A DNA stretch of 63,773 bases, from the NCBI GenBank assembly GCA_001899685.1, contig MKWG01000027.1, forward strand, positions 84,470 through 148,242, written 5' to 3'. A model generated the notes under the pieces. That model ran no database searches. It was not told where the DNA came from and was given only the letters and a program-made list of their open reading frames with translations. This DNA is from Sphingobacteriales bacterium 44-15 (GTDB taxonomy: Bacteria > Bacteroidota > Bacteroidia > Chitinophagales > Chitinophagaceae). Position 1 is the stretch's first letter; every line of letters starts with the position of its first letter. Of this stretch, positions 16,414-25,365 are shown one piece after another. The position numbers were made by a program, and so were the translations under genes.

Positions 16414-16721
16414 ACACTCCTTTATTTTTAGTTTTTGTTGAATGCATCAATCCAGTCCCGGACAAGGATGGTCAGGCGACAGATTAGATAATGACCGGGG
16501 TCTTCCTAAAGGAAAATCGGTATATGGATTAGAAGACAGATAGCTGGATTTTATTGTCAAGGGATGGAGTACAAAGATAAGTAACCTGACGAGATGTGAA
16601 TTGAATGATTTTTACATGTGAATGGAATAATTTTTTAGAAAATATTTTGTCAAAATAATCCAACACTTATCTTTGCACTCCCTTAATCAAACATAAGGGC
16701 AACAAGTTCTACAAACGAAGA
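16414..16721. other. Gene-poor spacer with tRNA promoter
   Basis: No coding sequence is visible. The right half is A+T rich and carries the tRNA promoter annotated separately. The left part must hold the start region of the M43 protease on the minus strand, but no convincing box was found there. Confidence 0.5.
16645..16676 (+). promoter_or_regulatory. Bacteroidota-type promoter for tRNA-Val
   Basis: A textbook Bacteroidota sigma-A promoter: -33 TTTTG at 16645-16649, 18-nt spacer, and a -7 box TATCTTTGC at 16668-16676 (consensus TAnnTTTG). It is 46 nt upstream of the tRNA and is the clearest promoter in the window. Confidence 0.75.
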
Positions 16722-16796
16722 GGGAGCATAGCTCAGTTGGTTCAGAGCATCTGCCTTACAAGCAGAGGGTCCGCGGTTCGAGCCCGTGTGCTCCCA
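16722..16796 (+). tRNA. tRNA-Val (anticodon TAC)
   Basis: A complete 75-nt cloverleaf: acceptor gggagca pairs with tgctccc, D-arm tagctcagttggttcagagc, anticodon stem ctgcc/agcag with loop CTTACAA (anticodon TAC, Val) and T-loop ggttcgagcc. No CCA is encoded; the discriminator base is A. A strong promoter is upstream and a terminator hairpin follows immediately. Confidence 0.96.
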
Positions 16797-16797
16797 C

Positions 16798-16836
16798 AAA
16801 AAAGGTTTTGATTAATAGTAATCAAAACCTTTTTTA
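16798..16836 (+). terminator. Bidirectional intrinsic terminator after tRNA-Val
   Basis: A near-perfect palindrome: aaaaaaggttttgatt / aatcaaaacctttttt around a ~6-nt loop, giving a U-run in both directions. It can end the tRNA transcript (+) and the glutamate dehydrogenase transcript (-), whose stop is at 16883. Confidence 0.85.
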
Positions 16837-16882
16837 TTTGTGCTTTTTAAATTCTTTCCTTTCCCCATCACCTTAATAGATA

Positions 16883-18301
16883 TTAAGGGAAAATACCCAG
16901 CTCCGAATAGCTGGTGCCCACCTTGTTTATGGCAACTACATACGCCGCCGTGCGCATGTCGGGAATTTCAGGGTTACTCTTCCAGACATCAATAATTTCC
17001 CTGGTCGCGCCGATCATTGTTTCTTCAAGCCCGCTGTATACAAGATCGGCTTCGTCAGCCCCGTGCATGATGAGCTGCCTTTCAGCAGCACGCACCTGCT
17101 TACCGGTGAGCTGCTCTATCTGCTCAAGGATAATGCTGTTCTGGTTTTCGGTAAATCTTTTTTCCATGCGGCCGTAACGCACATGGCTCAGGTTCTTCAG
17201 CCACTCAAAATAACTTACCGTTACCCCGCCTGCATTGAGATACATATCAGGTACCACGAGCACTCCTTTTTTGATAAAGATCTCATCTGCGTCAGGAGTG
17301 AGGGGACCATTTGCCGCTTCCCCAATGATCTTAGCCTTTATACGGGATGCATTTTCACCGTTAATGACATTTTCCAGCGCCGCGGGTATAAGTATATCAC
17401 ATTCCCTTTCCAGCGCATCGGCAGAGTATAATATGTTTTCTGCACCGGGAAAATTAAGTATAGTGCCTTCTTTCTTCCGGTGTTTTACTACTTCTTCTTC
17501 ATTAAGCCCGGTGGGATTGTATATAGCGCCTTCAAATTCGGCAAGCCCAACAATGATAGCGCCTCCTTCCCTGAAAAACTTTGCAGCGTGGTAACCCACG
17601 TTTCCCAGCCCCTGTACAATCACTCTTTTCCCTTTTATACCGGTATCAAGCCCTGCCTTTTGCATAAGGTCGGGCATGGAACAAATTTCCTTTATGCCAT
17701 AAAAAACGCCCAACCCCGTCGCCTCTCTCCTGCCCCTTACACCACCCTGGCTTACGGGTTTTCCGGTAACACAGCCCAGCCCGTCTATTTCGCCGGGGCG
17801 CATGCTCATGTAAGTATCCAGTATCCACGACATCTCTCTTTCGCCTGTGCCATAGTCCGGCGCCGGAACATCCGTTCCGGGACCTATAAAATTTTTCTTA
17901 ATAAGCTCATGTGTATACCTGCGGGTGATCTTCTCCAGTTCATAGGGCGTGTATTTCTTTGGGTCAATATTAATACCGCCTTTTGCGCCGCCAAAGGGAA
18001 CATTCACAATAGCGCATTTGTAGGTCATAAGCGCAGCCAGTGCCATCACTTCGTCAAGATTAACGCTGGTCGCGAACCTGATACCTCCTTTGCAGGGTGT
18101 TTTATGATGGGAATGCTGTACCCTGTAGGCTTTTATGACCTCTATTTTGTCGCCGATCCTTACAGGAAAGAACATCCGGTAAACAGAATTGCACTGCTTT
18201 ATCTGTTCGAGTATGCCGGGATCCCAGGCAGTAAATTTTGCTGCTTTATCAAAGCTTGCCGAAACGGCATCGAAGAAACTATACTCCGTTTGTGTAGACA
18301 T
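16883..18301 (-). CDS. Glutamate dehydrogenase (Glu/Leu/Phe/Val family)
   Basis: A 472-residue cytoplasmic enzyme catalysing reversible oxidative deamination of glutamate to 2-oxoglutarate. It shows the substrate-binding 'CKGGIRF' and 'PFGGAKGGI' motifs (catalytic Lys in the latter), '[18 protein letters not shown]', and a Rossmann domain starting '[17 protein letters not shown]'. An acidic residue after the second beta strand ('[12 protein letters not shown]') would favour NAD over NADP, but this is uncertain. It is the last gene after ccmD, 55 nt away, and ends at a shared terminator. Confidence 0.92.
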   Translation of the reverse strand: MSTQTEYSFFDAVSASFDKAAKFTAWDPGILEQIKQCNSVYRMFFPVRIGDKIEVIKAYRVQHSHHKTPCKGGIRFATSVNLDEVMALAALMTYKCAIVNVPFGGAKGGINIDPKKYTPYELEKITRRYTHELIKKNFIGPGTDVPAPDYGTGEREMSWILDTYMSMRPGEIDGLGCVTGKPVSQGGVRGRREATGLGVFYGIKEICSMPDLMQKAGLDTGIKGKRVIVQGLGNVGYHAAKFFREGGAIIVGLAEFEGAIYNPTGLNEEEVVKHRKKEGTILNFPGAENILYSADALERECDILIPAALENVINGENASRIKAKIIGEAANGPLTPDADEIFIKKGVLVVPDMYLNAGGVTVSYFEWLKNLSHVRYGRMEKRFTENQNSIILEQIEQLTGKQVRAAERQLIMHGADEADLVYSGLEETMIGATREIIDVWKSNPEIPDMRTAAYVVAINKVGTSYSELGIFP

Positions 18302-18356
18302 ATAGCAATGTTTTTAAAGGTTCAATCGTCAGCAGTAAAACTCAGAAGCAAAATTA

Positions 18357-18584
18357 TTATTGCTTCTGTCTTTCTTTTTCGAGCCGGGTCACTTTCCGGT
18401 CAATATTTATCAGGAAGAGGAAGAGTCCTGCCAGGATAACGGCAAGAACAGCTACCACTACATATATCTTTCCGTTGCTGCGCATGCCGTCAGCCATCTC
18501 CACTTTTTCCTGGGCGAATAAGATAGCAGCCGAACAAAAGCCTAAAACAGATAAAAGAAGCTTCTTATAAAAGGATTTAGCCAT
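18357..18584 (-). CDS. CcmD-like small membrane protein
   Basis: A 75-residue protein with a signal-like N-terminus ('LLLSVLGFCSAAILFAQ') and one transmembrane helix ('IYVVVAVLAVILAGLFLFLI'), then a charged tail 'DRKVTRLEKERQKQ'. This matches the small CcmD-family proteins of Bacteroidota that follow ccmC and assist heme release from the exporter. Its start overlaps the end of ccmC by 8 nt, so the two are probably translationally coupled. Confidence 0.75.
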   Translation of the reverse strand: MAKSFYKKLLLSVLGFCSAAILFAQEKVEMADGMRSNGKIYVVVAVLAVILAGLFLFLINIDRKVTRLEKERQKQ

Positions 18585-19245
18585 GTAACAAATTTTTGTC
18601 GACGATCATTCTGAACCTGATGATAAGGGTGGTGATCCATACGCCAAGCAAAGTGAACCCCGGTACGCCGCCAAGCCAGAAAACAATACGCATCCGGGCA
18701 TCCATATCTCTCGGATCGGCTCCCGGGTTGCCGGCGCCTCCCGGATGAAGGGATTCAACAAGACGGGGTACGATCCATAAAGCCGGGAATAACATAGCAA
18801 ATGCGAAGATATTATATACCGCAGCTACCCTTGCGCGCTTGTCTATATCGGTGATTGAATTCCTTAATACGAAAAAAGCGGCATATATCAGCAGGGCCAT
18901 AGCTGCGCCAAGCTGCTTGATATCATTGCTCCAGGGTTTACCCCAGGTATATTTCGCCCATATAGCGCCTGTTATCAGCCCCAGCACACCAAATAAAGTG
19001 CCGGTAGCAGCAAACGCAGTAGCATAAATATCGTTTGTTAAATCAGGCTTGCGAAGGTATTTTACCGCATAAATAACCGAGCAGGTAAACAGTATCATCA
19101 TGCCAAACCATAATGGCACATGAAAATAAATATTCCGGATTGTCTCGTTCAGGATTTTTTTGCGGGGAACATCCAGTAATAGCCCTCCTACCAGGGTATA
19201 TAAAAGCAAGACCGTACAAAGTATCTTCCACCAGGATCTTCTCAT
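18577..19245 (-). CDS. ccmC: Cytochrome c biogenesis heme handling protein CcmC/CcsA
   Basis: A 222-residue inner-membrane protein with six hydrophobic segments. It carries the tryptophan-rich heme-handling loop ('GAIWAKYTWGKPWSND') and conserved His residues in 'IYFHVPLWFGM' and 'VESLHPG'. CcmC delivers heme to CcmE for covalent attachment to c-type cytochromes. It lies 60 nt downstream of ccmB and overlaps ccmD by 8 nt. Cytochrome substrates such as the 10743-13208 protein exist in the window. Confidence 0.88.
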   Translation of the reverse strand: MRRSWWKILCTVLLLYTLVGGLLLDVPRKKILNETIRNIYFHVPLWFGMMILFTCSVIYAVKYLRKPDLTNDIYATAFAATGTLFGVLGLITGAIWAKYTWGKPWSNDIKQLGAAMALLIYAAFFVLRNSITDIDKRARVAAVYNIFAFAMLFPALWIVPRLVESLHPGGAGNPGADPRDMDARMRIVFWLGGVPGFTLLGVWITTLIIRFRMIVDKNLLHG

Positions 19246-19305
19246 CCTATATAAAAATTATTACAGTGGCAAACCTACATCAATTTGATGAATACGCAAT
19301 AATGT

Positions 19306-19968
19306 TTAGTCCTTCCACAAAAAAGGAAAAAGAATAACCGACATCAGCACCACTAATATATTCAGCCCTGCAAGCAGCCACACCATATCTGAAAGCGCTC
19401 CTCCTTTGAAAGTTTCGCCCAGCCCGGCCTTGGATATCCGCATCAGCAGCAGCAACTGAGGTATGATAACAGGAAATCCCATGATAGCCATAAGCGAAGC
19501 CTGCTGCTGCGCTTTGGCAGCAATAGCCGCCAGCATGGTAAATACAAAGCTCAGGCTGACAGAGCCAAGACAAACTATAGCAACAAACTGCCCGAAATTG
19601 ATAATAGGGCTGCCCAGCATAACATTGAACAAAAGCAGGCTTACCAGGCTCATCAGCAGCATAATAAGCGCATTGTAGATCAGCTTGGCAATAATGAACT
19701 GCACAGGACCTGCCACGGAATAAAAATACAGCATGCGCCCCCTGCTTTCCTGCAAAAAGCTTTTGGCAACTGCATTTACGCAGATAAACAGTTGTATCAT
19801 CCAGAATATCCCATTCCATACATTACTGTCGGGCTGCTGAATAGTGAGGTACAACACAAAAACCGTAGAAGCAATATAGAGCAGCACCCCGTAAAAAGTA
19901 TACTGCTGCCTCAATTCAAGCAGCAGGTCTTTCTTCAATAAAGCGAAAATATGTTTTGATGCATTCAT
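19306..19968 (-). CDS. ccmB: Heme exporter membrane protein CcmB
   Basis: A 220-residue protein with six predicted transmembrane helices, starting 'HIFALLKKDLLLELRQQYTF' as CcmB proteins do, with 'ESRGRMLYFYSVAGPVQFII' in the first cytoplasmic stretch and 'PVIIPQLLLLMRISKAGLG' near the C-terminus. CcmB is the membrane half of the CcmAB ABC unit. No ccmA ATPase gene is next to it or elsewhere in the window, nor are ccmE and ccmF. Confidence 0.88.
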   Translation of the reverse strand: MNASKHIFALLKKDLLLELRQQYTFYGVLLYIASTVFVLYLTIQQPDSNVWNGIFWMIQLFICVNAVAKSFLQESRGRMLYFYSVAGPVQFIIAKLIYNALIMLLMSLVSLLLFNVMLGSPIINFGQFVAIVCLGSVSLSFVFTMLAAIAAKAQQQASLMAIMGFPVIIPQLLLLMRISKAGLGETFKGGALSDMVWLLAGLNILVVLMSVILFPFLWKD

Positions 19969-20000
19969 TATTAAAAATCGAATATTCCTATGTGTACCTT

Positions 20001-20028
20001 ACCACTTATCACTTACCACTTATCACTT
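20001..20028 (+). repeat. 14-bp tandem duplication at the end of tdk
   Basis: Two perfect consecutive copies of accacttatcactt. The second copy runs into the last codons and stop of the thymidine kinase gene (stop at 20023-20025). The reverse complement resembles one arm of the palindromic repeat family, so it might be a half element; this is only suggestive. Confidence 0.5.
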
Positions 20029-20589
20029 CAACTGGTAGCAATACCTGCAGCGCGGCTCATAAATATCCCGTTCTCCAAGCACTACCTGGTCCTCCTGTGG
20101 TATTTTCCGGTAAGAAAAGCTGGCAATATTACCACACTTTACACAGATAGCATGCAGCTTGGTAATATAGTCGGCAATAGCCAGCAGGTCGGGCATCGGA
20201 CCAAATGGTTTACCCTGGTAATCCATATCAAGTCCTGCCACTATTACCCTGATGCCACGCAAAGCAAGCTGATTGCATACGGCTACGATGTTATCGTCAA
20301 AAAACTGCGCCTCGTCGATGCCTATTACATCCACGTCCTTACTTAATAATAATATGTCTTCCGAAAAGTCAACCGGCGTTGAAAAAACAGAATTTTCGTC
20401 ATGTGATACGATCTCTTCTTCATGGTATCTTTTGTCAACAGACGGCTTGAAAATCTCCACTTTCATATTAGCAATGCGCGCACGTTTTAAACGCCGGATC
20501 AGCTCTTCCGTTTTACCGCTGAACATAGACCCGCATATCACTTCAATCCAGCCTCTTCGCTCTCCCTGTATATGTGGTTCTATGAACAT
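20023..20589 (-). CDS. tdk: Thymidine kinase
   Basis: A 188-residue type II thymidine kinase that salvages thymidine to dTMP. The P-loop is '[14 protein letters not shown]'; '[13 protein letters not shown]' is the Walker B/lasso region. A zinc site is formed by CVKCGN and CRYC near the C-terminus, and 'FSYRKI' with 'YEPRCRYC' is the usual thymidine-binding end. The start [20 protein letters not shown] fits family length. It is followed by ccmB on the same strand after 54 nt. Confidence 0.94.
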   Translation of the reverse strand: MFIEPHIQGERRGWIEVICGSMFSGKTEELIRRLKRARIANMKVEIFKPSVDKRYHEEEIVSHDENSVFSTPVDFSEDILLLSKDVDVIGIDEAQFFDDNIVAVCNQLALRGIRVIVAGLDMDYQGKPFGPMPDLLAIADYITKLHAICVKCGNIASFSYRKIPQEDQVVLGERDIYEPRCRYCYQLK

Positions 20590-20651
20590 TTTGTGTTTAT
20601 TTTATGGCAAGGTGTTTGTAACTTCACCCCGAATATTATTTTAATTTATAA

Positions 20652-20776
20652 ACAGTGCTGAGCTAATGGTAATATGCCATATTTTCGTCAGAGGTGAGAA
20701 GTGAGATGTGAAACCTTCATTCACCTTTATCTTCTCACTTTTCACAAAGCAGTATGGCATATTGTGGTTAACTAGT
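20652..20776 (+). repeat. MITE-like palindromic repeat, copy B
   Basis: Outer arms aatatgccatatt / agtatggcatatt (12 of 13 paired) enclose inner arms gtgagaagtgaga... and ...tctcacttttcac. It shares the inner arms and the cacaaag flank with copies C and D but is more diverged. It lies between the divergent starts of tdk and the gene at 20806, so it may influence both promoters. Confidence 0.6.
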
Positions 20777-20805
20777 ACCAAGACGCTCAAAAATACCATA
20801 TTCGG

Positions 20806-21504
20806 ATGGAACGCATCGGGCTTTTAATAGATAAATTAGAAGAATTACATCGGCAAAACGCTTCACCCGATCAGTTGCTTCATGTGCTGCAGATGTTGCA
20901 AACGGAGCTTTTCCTGGTAAAACAACAGTCTGGTACAACTGTCCGCAGGAAAATAGCGGTAGTAATGCCGGCAGGTATTACAGGAGAAATAAGCGTAACC
21001 GTGGATCAACCGGACAATGCCGGCGATACAGGTATACTTCTCCAAAAAGAAGAAGCGCCTGTATCATTACAGCAGCATAAAGCGCCGGCGAATACAGAAG
21101 AAGTGCAGGTAAAAGTACCTGCTTTTAACGTGCTGGAAGAAGTGCCAACCCTTGCACATCAGCCGCAGGTACAGGAACTGAATGACGTAATAGGCAAATG
21201 GGGCGAATCACTGAATGAGAAATTATCGGAGAAAAAAACAGAGCTGGCGGAAAAGCTGAAAGAGGAGCCGCTGAGAGATATTAAGAAAGCCATAGGATTA
21301 AATGACCGTTATATTTTTATTACCGAATTATTCCGCGGCGATGAAGCCATGTATGAACGTTCGCTCAAAACCATCAACCATTTCTCCATATACCCCGAAG
21401 CCGAATTCTGGATCCAGCGGGAGCTGAAGCTGAAGCTGGGATGGAAGGAAGATCATCCCTTTGTAAAGCAGTTTGATCAACTCGTAAGGAGACGGTTTTT
21501 GTAG
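20806..21504 (+). CDS. Conserved Bacteroidota protein of unknown function
   Basis: A 232-residue soluble protein with no signal peptide. The N-terminal ~50 residues form a Leu-rich helix ('LIDKLEELHRQNASPDQLLH'), followed by a low-complexity linker. The conserved part is C-terminal (from ~155): 'IKKAIGLNDRYIFITELF', 'RGDEAMYERSLKTINHFSIY', 'EFWIQRELKLKLGW', 'VKQFDQLVRRRF'. I know this C-terminal pattern as a frequent Bacteroidota family without assigned function. Its last 28 nt overlap the convergent waaA gene. Confidence 0.75.
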   Translation: MERIGLLIDKLEELHRQNASPDQLLHVLQMLQTELFLVKQQSGTTVRRKIAVVMPAGITGEISVTVDQPDNAGDTGILLQKEEAPVSLQQHKAPANTEEVQVKVPAFNVLEEVPTLAHQPQVQELNDVIGKWGESLNEKLSEKKTELAEKLKEEPLRDIKKAIGLNDRYIFITELFRGDEAMYERSLKTINHFSIYPEAEFWIQRELKLKLGWKEDHPFVKQFDQLVRRRFL

Positions 21505-22757
21505 ATATAAGATAAGATATGCTCCGTGGCCCCTGCATTCCGGTATACATAGCTTTTCGCTGCTTCACCCCGTTGGTTTAACAATACAGCATCATTCCAC
21601 AGTTCATTAAGCTTTGCTTCAAGCTCCAGCGCATTTTGCACGCTCACAGCTCCGCCTGCCGCTTCCATATCTACCGCTTCATAATGGCGGTCGTACACCG
21701 GCCCGAAAAAAACAGGCTTGCCGTATACTGCCGCTTCGAGTATATTATGCAGCCCGTCATCGCCAAAGCCGCCTCCTACATAAGTAATATCCGCATAGTG
21801 ATACAGCCTCGACAGCATGCCCACATTATCAATGATGAGCGTATTGATGTCGCCGGGGAGTATGCCCGTATTACCGGCTGCTGCGAGCTCAGAATATAAA
21901 ACAGAACGGGGAAATTCTTTTTGCACATCCCTGATGTTTTCAACATCTGTTTCGTGCGGGGCAATAATAAAGCGGATGTTGTTGTTTGCCCGCACATAAT
22001 GCGTCAGCTCCTCTTCATCTTCCGTCCAGGTGCTGCCTGCCACCAATACACGGTGACCTTCACAAAAAGCAGCAACAGGCGCGACAGGCTCAAACTGATC
22101 CGCTATTTCAATAACCCTGTCAAAACGGGTATCCCCGGAGATGCTTACCCTGTCTGCAAACCCCATATTCCTGAATAATACGGCAGAGCCCTCCGTTTGC
22201 ACAAAAAAGTGTGTAAATGCATCATAAAGCCTGCGCCGGTAAGCATTATAAAATCCGGCAAAATATGACGGATCTCTAAGTAATCCCGATACCAGCAGCA
22301 AAGGAATATTTCTCCGCTTTAATGCTTCCAGGTAATGCATCCAGAATTCATACCTGATCCAAAGCACCAGTGTCGGTTTGATGATGTCAACGAACTGTTT
22401 TGCGTTAGCAGGAGTGTCCAGCGGCAGATAGCAAACAATATCCGCCAGTGCATAGTTTTTACGTATCTCATATCCCGATGGGGAAAAGAAGCTCACTATG
22501 ATCATCGCTTCAGGATATTTTTCTTTAAGCTTTTCAAGAACGGGGCGCCCCTGTTCAAATTCACCCAGTGAGGCGCAATGCATCCATATTCTCCGGCGAT
22601 GTTTATCATTTGGTAATTGAGAAACTCTTTCCGCTAATTTTTTAAACAGCCCCTTTCTTCCCTTTACCCACAATCGTGCCTTGGGATTCCAGAAAGCAGC
22701 CAGCCTGATCCCGGCAGCATACAGTGCAATAAAGCAATTGTAAAATATAGTTATCAC
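21477..22757 (-). CDS. waaA: Kdo transferase (3-deoxy-D-manno-octulosonate transferase)
   Basis: A 426-residue membrane-anchored GT30 glycosyltransferase that adds Kdo to lipid A precursors at the inner face of the cytoplasmic membrane. It shows a hydrophobic N-terminal anchor, 'WMHCASLGEFEQGRPVLEKL' and 'IIVSFFSPSGYEI' (substrate side), 'SGDTRFDRVIEIA', and the donor-binding C-terminal domain with 'VLVAGSTWTEDEE', 'ADITYVGGGFGDDGLHNILE'. It supports a Gram-negative LPS-type envelope, in line with lptE at 58.2 kb. Its 3' end overlaps the convergent gene at 20806-21504. Confidence 0.9.
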   Translation of the reverse strand: MITIFYNCFIALYAAGIRLAAFWNPKARLWVKGRKGLFKKLAERVSQLPNDKHRRRIWMHCASLGEFEQGRPVLEKLKEKYPEAMIIVSFFSPSGYEIRKNYALADIVCYLPLDTPANAKQFVDIIKPTLVLWIRYEFWMHYLEALKRRNIPLLLVSGLLRDPSYFAGFYNAYRRRLYDAFTHFFVQTEGSAVLFRNMGFADRVSISGDTRFDRVIEIADQFEPVAPVAAFCEGHRVLVAGSTWTEDEEELTHYVRANNNIRFIIAPHETDVENIRDVQKEFPRSVLYSELAAAGNTGILPGDINTLIIDNVGMLSRLYHYADITYVGGGFGDDGLHNILEAAVYGKPVFFGPVYDRHYEAVDMEAAGGAVSVQNALELEAKLNELWNDAVLLNQRGEAAKSYVYRNAGATEHILSYIYKNRLLTS

Positions 22758-22820
22758 TAACTGAAGAATTAAAATATGTTACAAAACTAATGTGTATTAC
22801 TCATCCAATACATATTTTGC

Positions 22821-22829
22821 TATTTTTGC
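22821..22829 (+). promoter_or_regulatory. -7 promoter box of the nucleotide-sugar operon
   Basis: TATTTTTGC matches the Bacteroidota -7 consensus TAnnTTTG(C) and lies 27 nt before the ATG at 22856. A clear -33 TTG is not visible at the expected distance. No other gene in the operon has a comparable upstream gap until rfbC. Confidence 0.5.
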
Positions 22830-22855
22830 AGCCATTTAAAATAATACTACCCTTT

Positions 22856-23986
22856 ATGACGCCAATCCAGATGGTTGATCTAAAAAAGCAGTATCTCCAC
22901 ATTAAACCGGATATAGATGCTGCTATTCAGAGTGTGCTTGACAATTGCGCTTTTATTAACGGCAAACCTGTCCAGGATTTTGCGCTGCATCTTTCGCAAT
23001 ACCTGGGCGTAAAACATGTGATACCCTGCGCTAATGGCACAGATGCATTGCAGATTGCGCTGATGGCGCTTGGCTTGCAGCCAGGCGATGAAGTGATCAC
23101 GCCTTCATTTACATATATAGCTACTACGGAGGTAATTGCCTTACTAAGGCTGAAGCCTGTTTTTGTTGAAGTGGATCAGAAAACTTTTTGCATAGATCCC
23201 GGTGCCATAGAAAAAGCCATTACCCCTAAAACTAAAGCAATTGTTCCTGTGCACCTGTACGGGCAGGCAGCCAACATGGAAGCTATAATGGATATTGCAA
23301 AAAAGCATGACTTGTTTGTTGTGGAAGACAATGCCCAGGCTATAGGCGCAGACTATATTTTTGCTAATGGCGAAAAGAAAAAAACAGGCACCATCGGTAC
23401 CATCGGTTGCACTTCCTTCTTCCCTTCCAAAAACCTGGGCTGCTATGGAGATGGGGGAGCAATATTTACTGACGATGACGGGCTGGCGGCGCAATTAAAG
23501 ATGATCGCCAATCACGGGCAGCGTGTAAAATACTATCACGATGTAGTAGGATGCAACTCAAGGCTGGATACCATACAGGCAGCTATCCTTGACATTAAAC
23601 TGAAAAAACTTGACGAATATATTGCAGCAAGACAAAAGGTAGCTGCATATTATAATAAAGCCTTTGCAGGGCATCCCAATATCACTACACCTTCTGTTGC
23701 GCCGTTTACCACTCATGTGTTCCACCAGTATACGCTTGTTCTTGACGGTGCCGACAGGGACGGGTTGCATAATTTTCTTGCGGCAGCGAACGTTCCTTCC
23801 ATGATCTATTATCCTGTTCCTGCGCACAGGCAAAAAATGTTCGCTTCTTTTGGGGGCGATGCATACCATTTGCCTGTTACTGACTGGCTTACGGAAAGAG
23901 TAATATCACTTCCTGTTCATACGGAAATGGAGGATGAGCAACTTGCCCTGATCACGACAAAAGTGCTTGAATTCTTTAAACATTAA
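22856..23986 (+). CDS. DegT/DnrJ/EryC1/StrS aminotransferase (nucleotide-sugar)
   Basis: A 376-residue PLP-dependent sugar aminotransferase. I chose the ATG at 22856 (MTPIQMVDLKKQYLHIKPDI), which is the family's usual start; the frame is open to 22790 but that would place the start upstream of the -7 box. PLP contacts: 'NGTDALQIALMALG', 'VVEDNAQAIGA' and the Schiff-base Lys in 'TSFFPSKNLGCYGDGG'. It resembles WbpE/WlbC-type enzymes acting on keto-sugars of UDP-sugars; the two UDP-sugar dehydrogenases in the same operon fit this idea but the substrate is not proven. First gene of a seven-gene plus-strand operon. Confidence 0.87.
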   Translation: MTPIQMVDLKKQYLHIKPDIDAAIQSVLDNCAFINGKPVQDFALHLSQYLGVKHVIPCANGTDALQIALMALGLQPGDEVITPSFTYIATTEVIALLRLKPVFVEVDQKTFCIDPGAIEKAITPKTKAIVPVHLYGQAANMEAIMDIAKKHDLFVVEDNAQAIGADYIFANGEKKKTGTIGTIGCTSFFPSKNLGCYGDGGAIFTDDDGLAAQLKMIANHGQRVKYYHDVVGCNSRLDTIQAAILDIKLKKLDEYIAARQKVAAYYNKAFAGHPNITTPSVAPFTTHVFHQYTLVLDGADRDGLHNFLAAANVPSMIYYPVPAHRQKMFASFGGDAYHLPVTDWLTERVISLPVHTEMEDEQLALITTKVLEFFKH

Positions 23987-23998
23987 TTTGATTTACGA

Positions 23999-25357
23999 AT
24001 GAAAATTGCAGTTGTAGGTACCGGCTATGTTGGATTAGTAACGGGTACCTGTTTTGCCGAGACGGGCAATACCGTTACCTGTATTGATATTGACGAAAAT
24101 AAAGTAAATAAACTTTCCGCGGGTGAGATCACTATTTATGAGCCCGGGCTTGAAAAGATCTTTTTGAGGAACCTGAAAGAGGAGCGGCTTTTTTTCACCA
24201 CAGACCTGGCTAAAGGCGTGGAAAATGCAAAAGTCATTTTCCTGGCGCTCCCTACTCCCCCGGGTGAGGATGGGTCTGCTGATCTGAAATATGTGCTGGG
24301 GGTGGCAGCGGAGCTGGGCAGGATCATTCAGCCGGGACAGTATAAAGTAATTGTAGATAAGAGCACCGTGCCTGTAGGCACCGGCGAAAGAGTAGAGGCT
24401 GCAATTATTGAAAGTTCAAAAGCGGCGTTGGGCAACGGGCAGGATTTAAAAACGTTGGGAGCATTTGACGTGGTGTCAAACCCGGAATTTTTGAGAGAAG
24501 GGGTAGCGGTGGATGATTTTATGAAACCGGACAGGGTGGTGATCGGGGCAGGCAGCGACAAAGCGAGAAAGCTGATGAGCGACCTGTATGCCCCGTTTGT
24601 AAGGCAGGGCAATCCTGTCATCTTTATGGATCTGCGGTCGGCAGAACTGACTAAATATGCCGCCAATTCCTTTCTTGCTACCAAGATATCCTTTATGAAT
24701 GAAATAGCGCAATTGTGTGAAAGGCTTGGGGCGGATGTGGACATGGTAAGAAGAGGCATTGGCAGTGATGAAAGGATCGGAAAACGTTTTCTTTTTCCTG
24801 GTATTGGATATGGCGGAAGCTGTTTTCCCAAGGATGTGCAGGCATTGGTTAAGAGTTCCGGGGAAGTGGATTACGACTTTAAAATACTGAATGCAGTAAT
24901 GGATGTTAATGAAAAACAGAAGCTGCATCTTTTTCACAGGATCCGCAACTACTATGGCGATGATCTTTCCGGCAAACAGTTTGCCCTGTGGGGGCTTGCC
25001 TTCAAGCCCAACACGGATGATATCCGGGAGGCTCCGGCACTCTATATCATAGATGCGCTTATCAACGCCGGCGCAACAGTAACAGCCTATGACCCCGAAG
25101 CAATGTCCAACGTGAAACGGCTTATCGGGGACAAGATCAGCTATGCAGAAAACCAATACGATTGCCTGAACAATGCAGATGCGCTGATCATTGCCACGGA
25201 ATGGAATGAATTCCGTACTCCTGACTTTTTGAAAATTGTGCGCAACCTGAAGAAAAAAGTAATTTTCGATGGACGCAACCTGTTTGATGTGGTTGCGATA
25301 CAAGAGCTTGGGTTTTATTATGAAAGTATCGGGCGCCCCACATTAACTGCTAAATAA
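23999..25357 (+). CDS. UDP-glucose 6-dehydrogenase
   Basis: A 452-residue NAD-dependent enzyme oxidising UDP-glucose to UDP-glucuronate. Features: Rossmann start '[20 protein letters not shown]', '[12 protein letters not shown]', central helix with '[20 protein letters not shown]', the catalytic Cys in '[13 protein letters not shown]', and the C-terminal '[19 protein letters not shown]'. Its product is the substrate of the UXS-like enzyme encoded 8 nt downstream. The gap from the aminotransferase is 12 nt, consistent with one transcript. Confidence 0.93.
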   Translation: MKIAVVGTGYVGLVTGTCFAETGNTVTCIDIDENKVNKLSAGEITIYEPGLEKIFLRNLKEERLFFTTDLAKGVENAKVIFLALPTPPGEDGSADLKYVLGVAAELGRIIQPGQYKVIVDKSTVPVGTGERVEAAIIESSKAALGNGQDLKTLGAFDVVSNPEFLREGVAVDDFMKPDRVVIGAGSDKARKLMSDLYAPFVRQGNPVIFMDLRSAELTKYAANSFLATKISFMNEIAQLCERLGADVDMVRRGIGSDERIGKRFLFPGIGYGGSCFPKDVQALVKSSGEVDYDFKILNAVMDVNEKQKLHLFHRIRNYYGDDLSGKQFALWGLAFKPNTDDIREAPALYIIDALINAGATVTAYDPEAMSNVKRLIGDKISYAENQYDCLNNADALIIATEWNEFRTPDFLKIVRNLKKKVIFDGRNLFDVVAIQELGFYYESIGRPTLTAK

Positions 25358-25365
25358 GTAAACAG

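Noticed and set aside
20001-20028. Possible start of a CRISPR-like array
   Set aside because: Only two copies of a 14-mer with no spacer between them; a simple tandem duplication.
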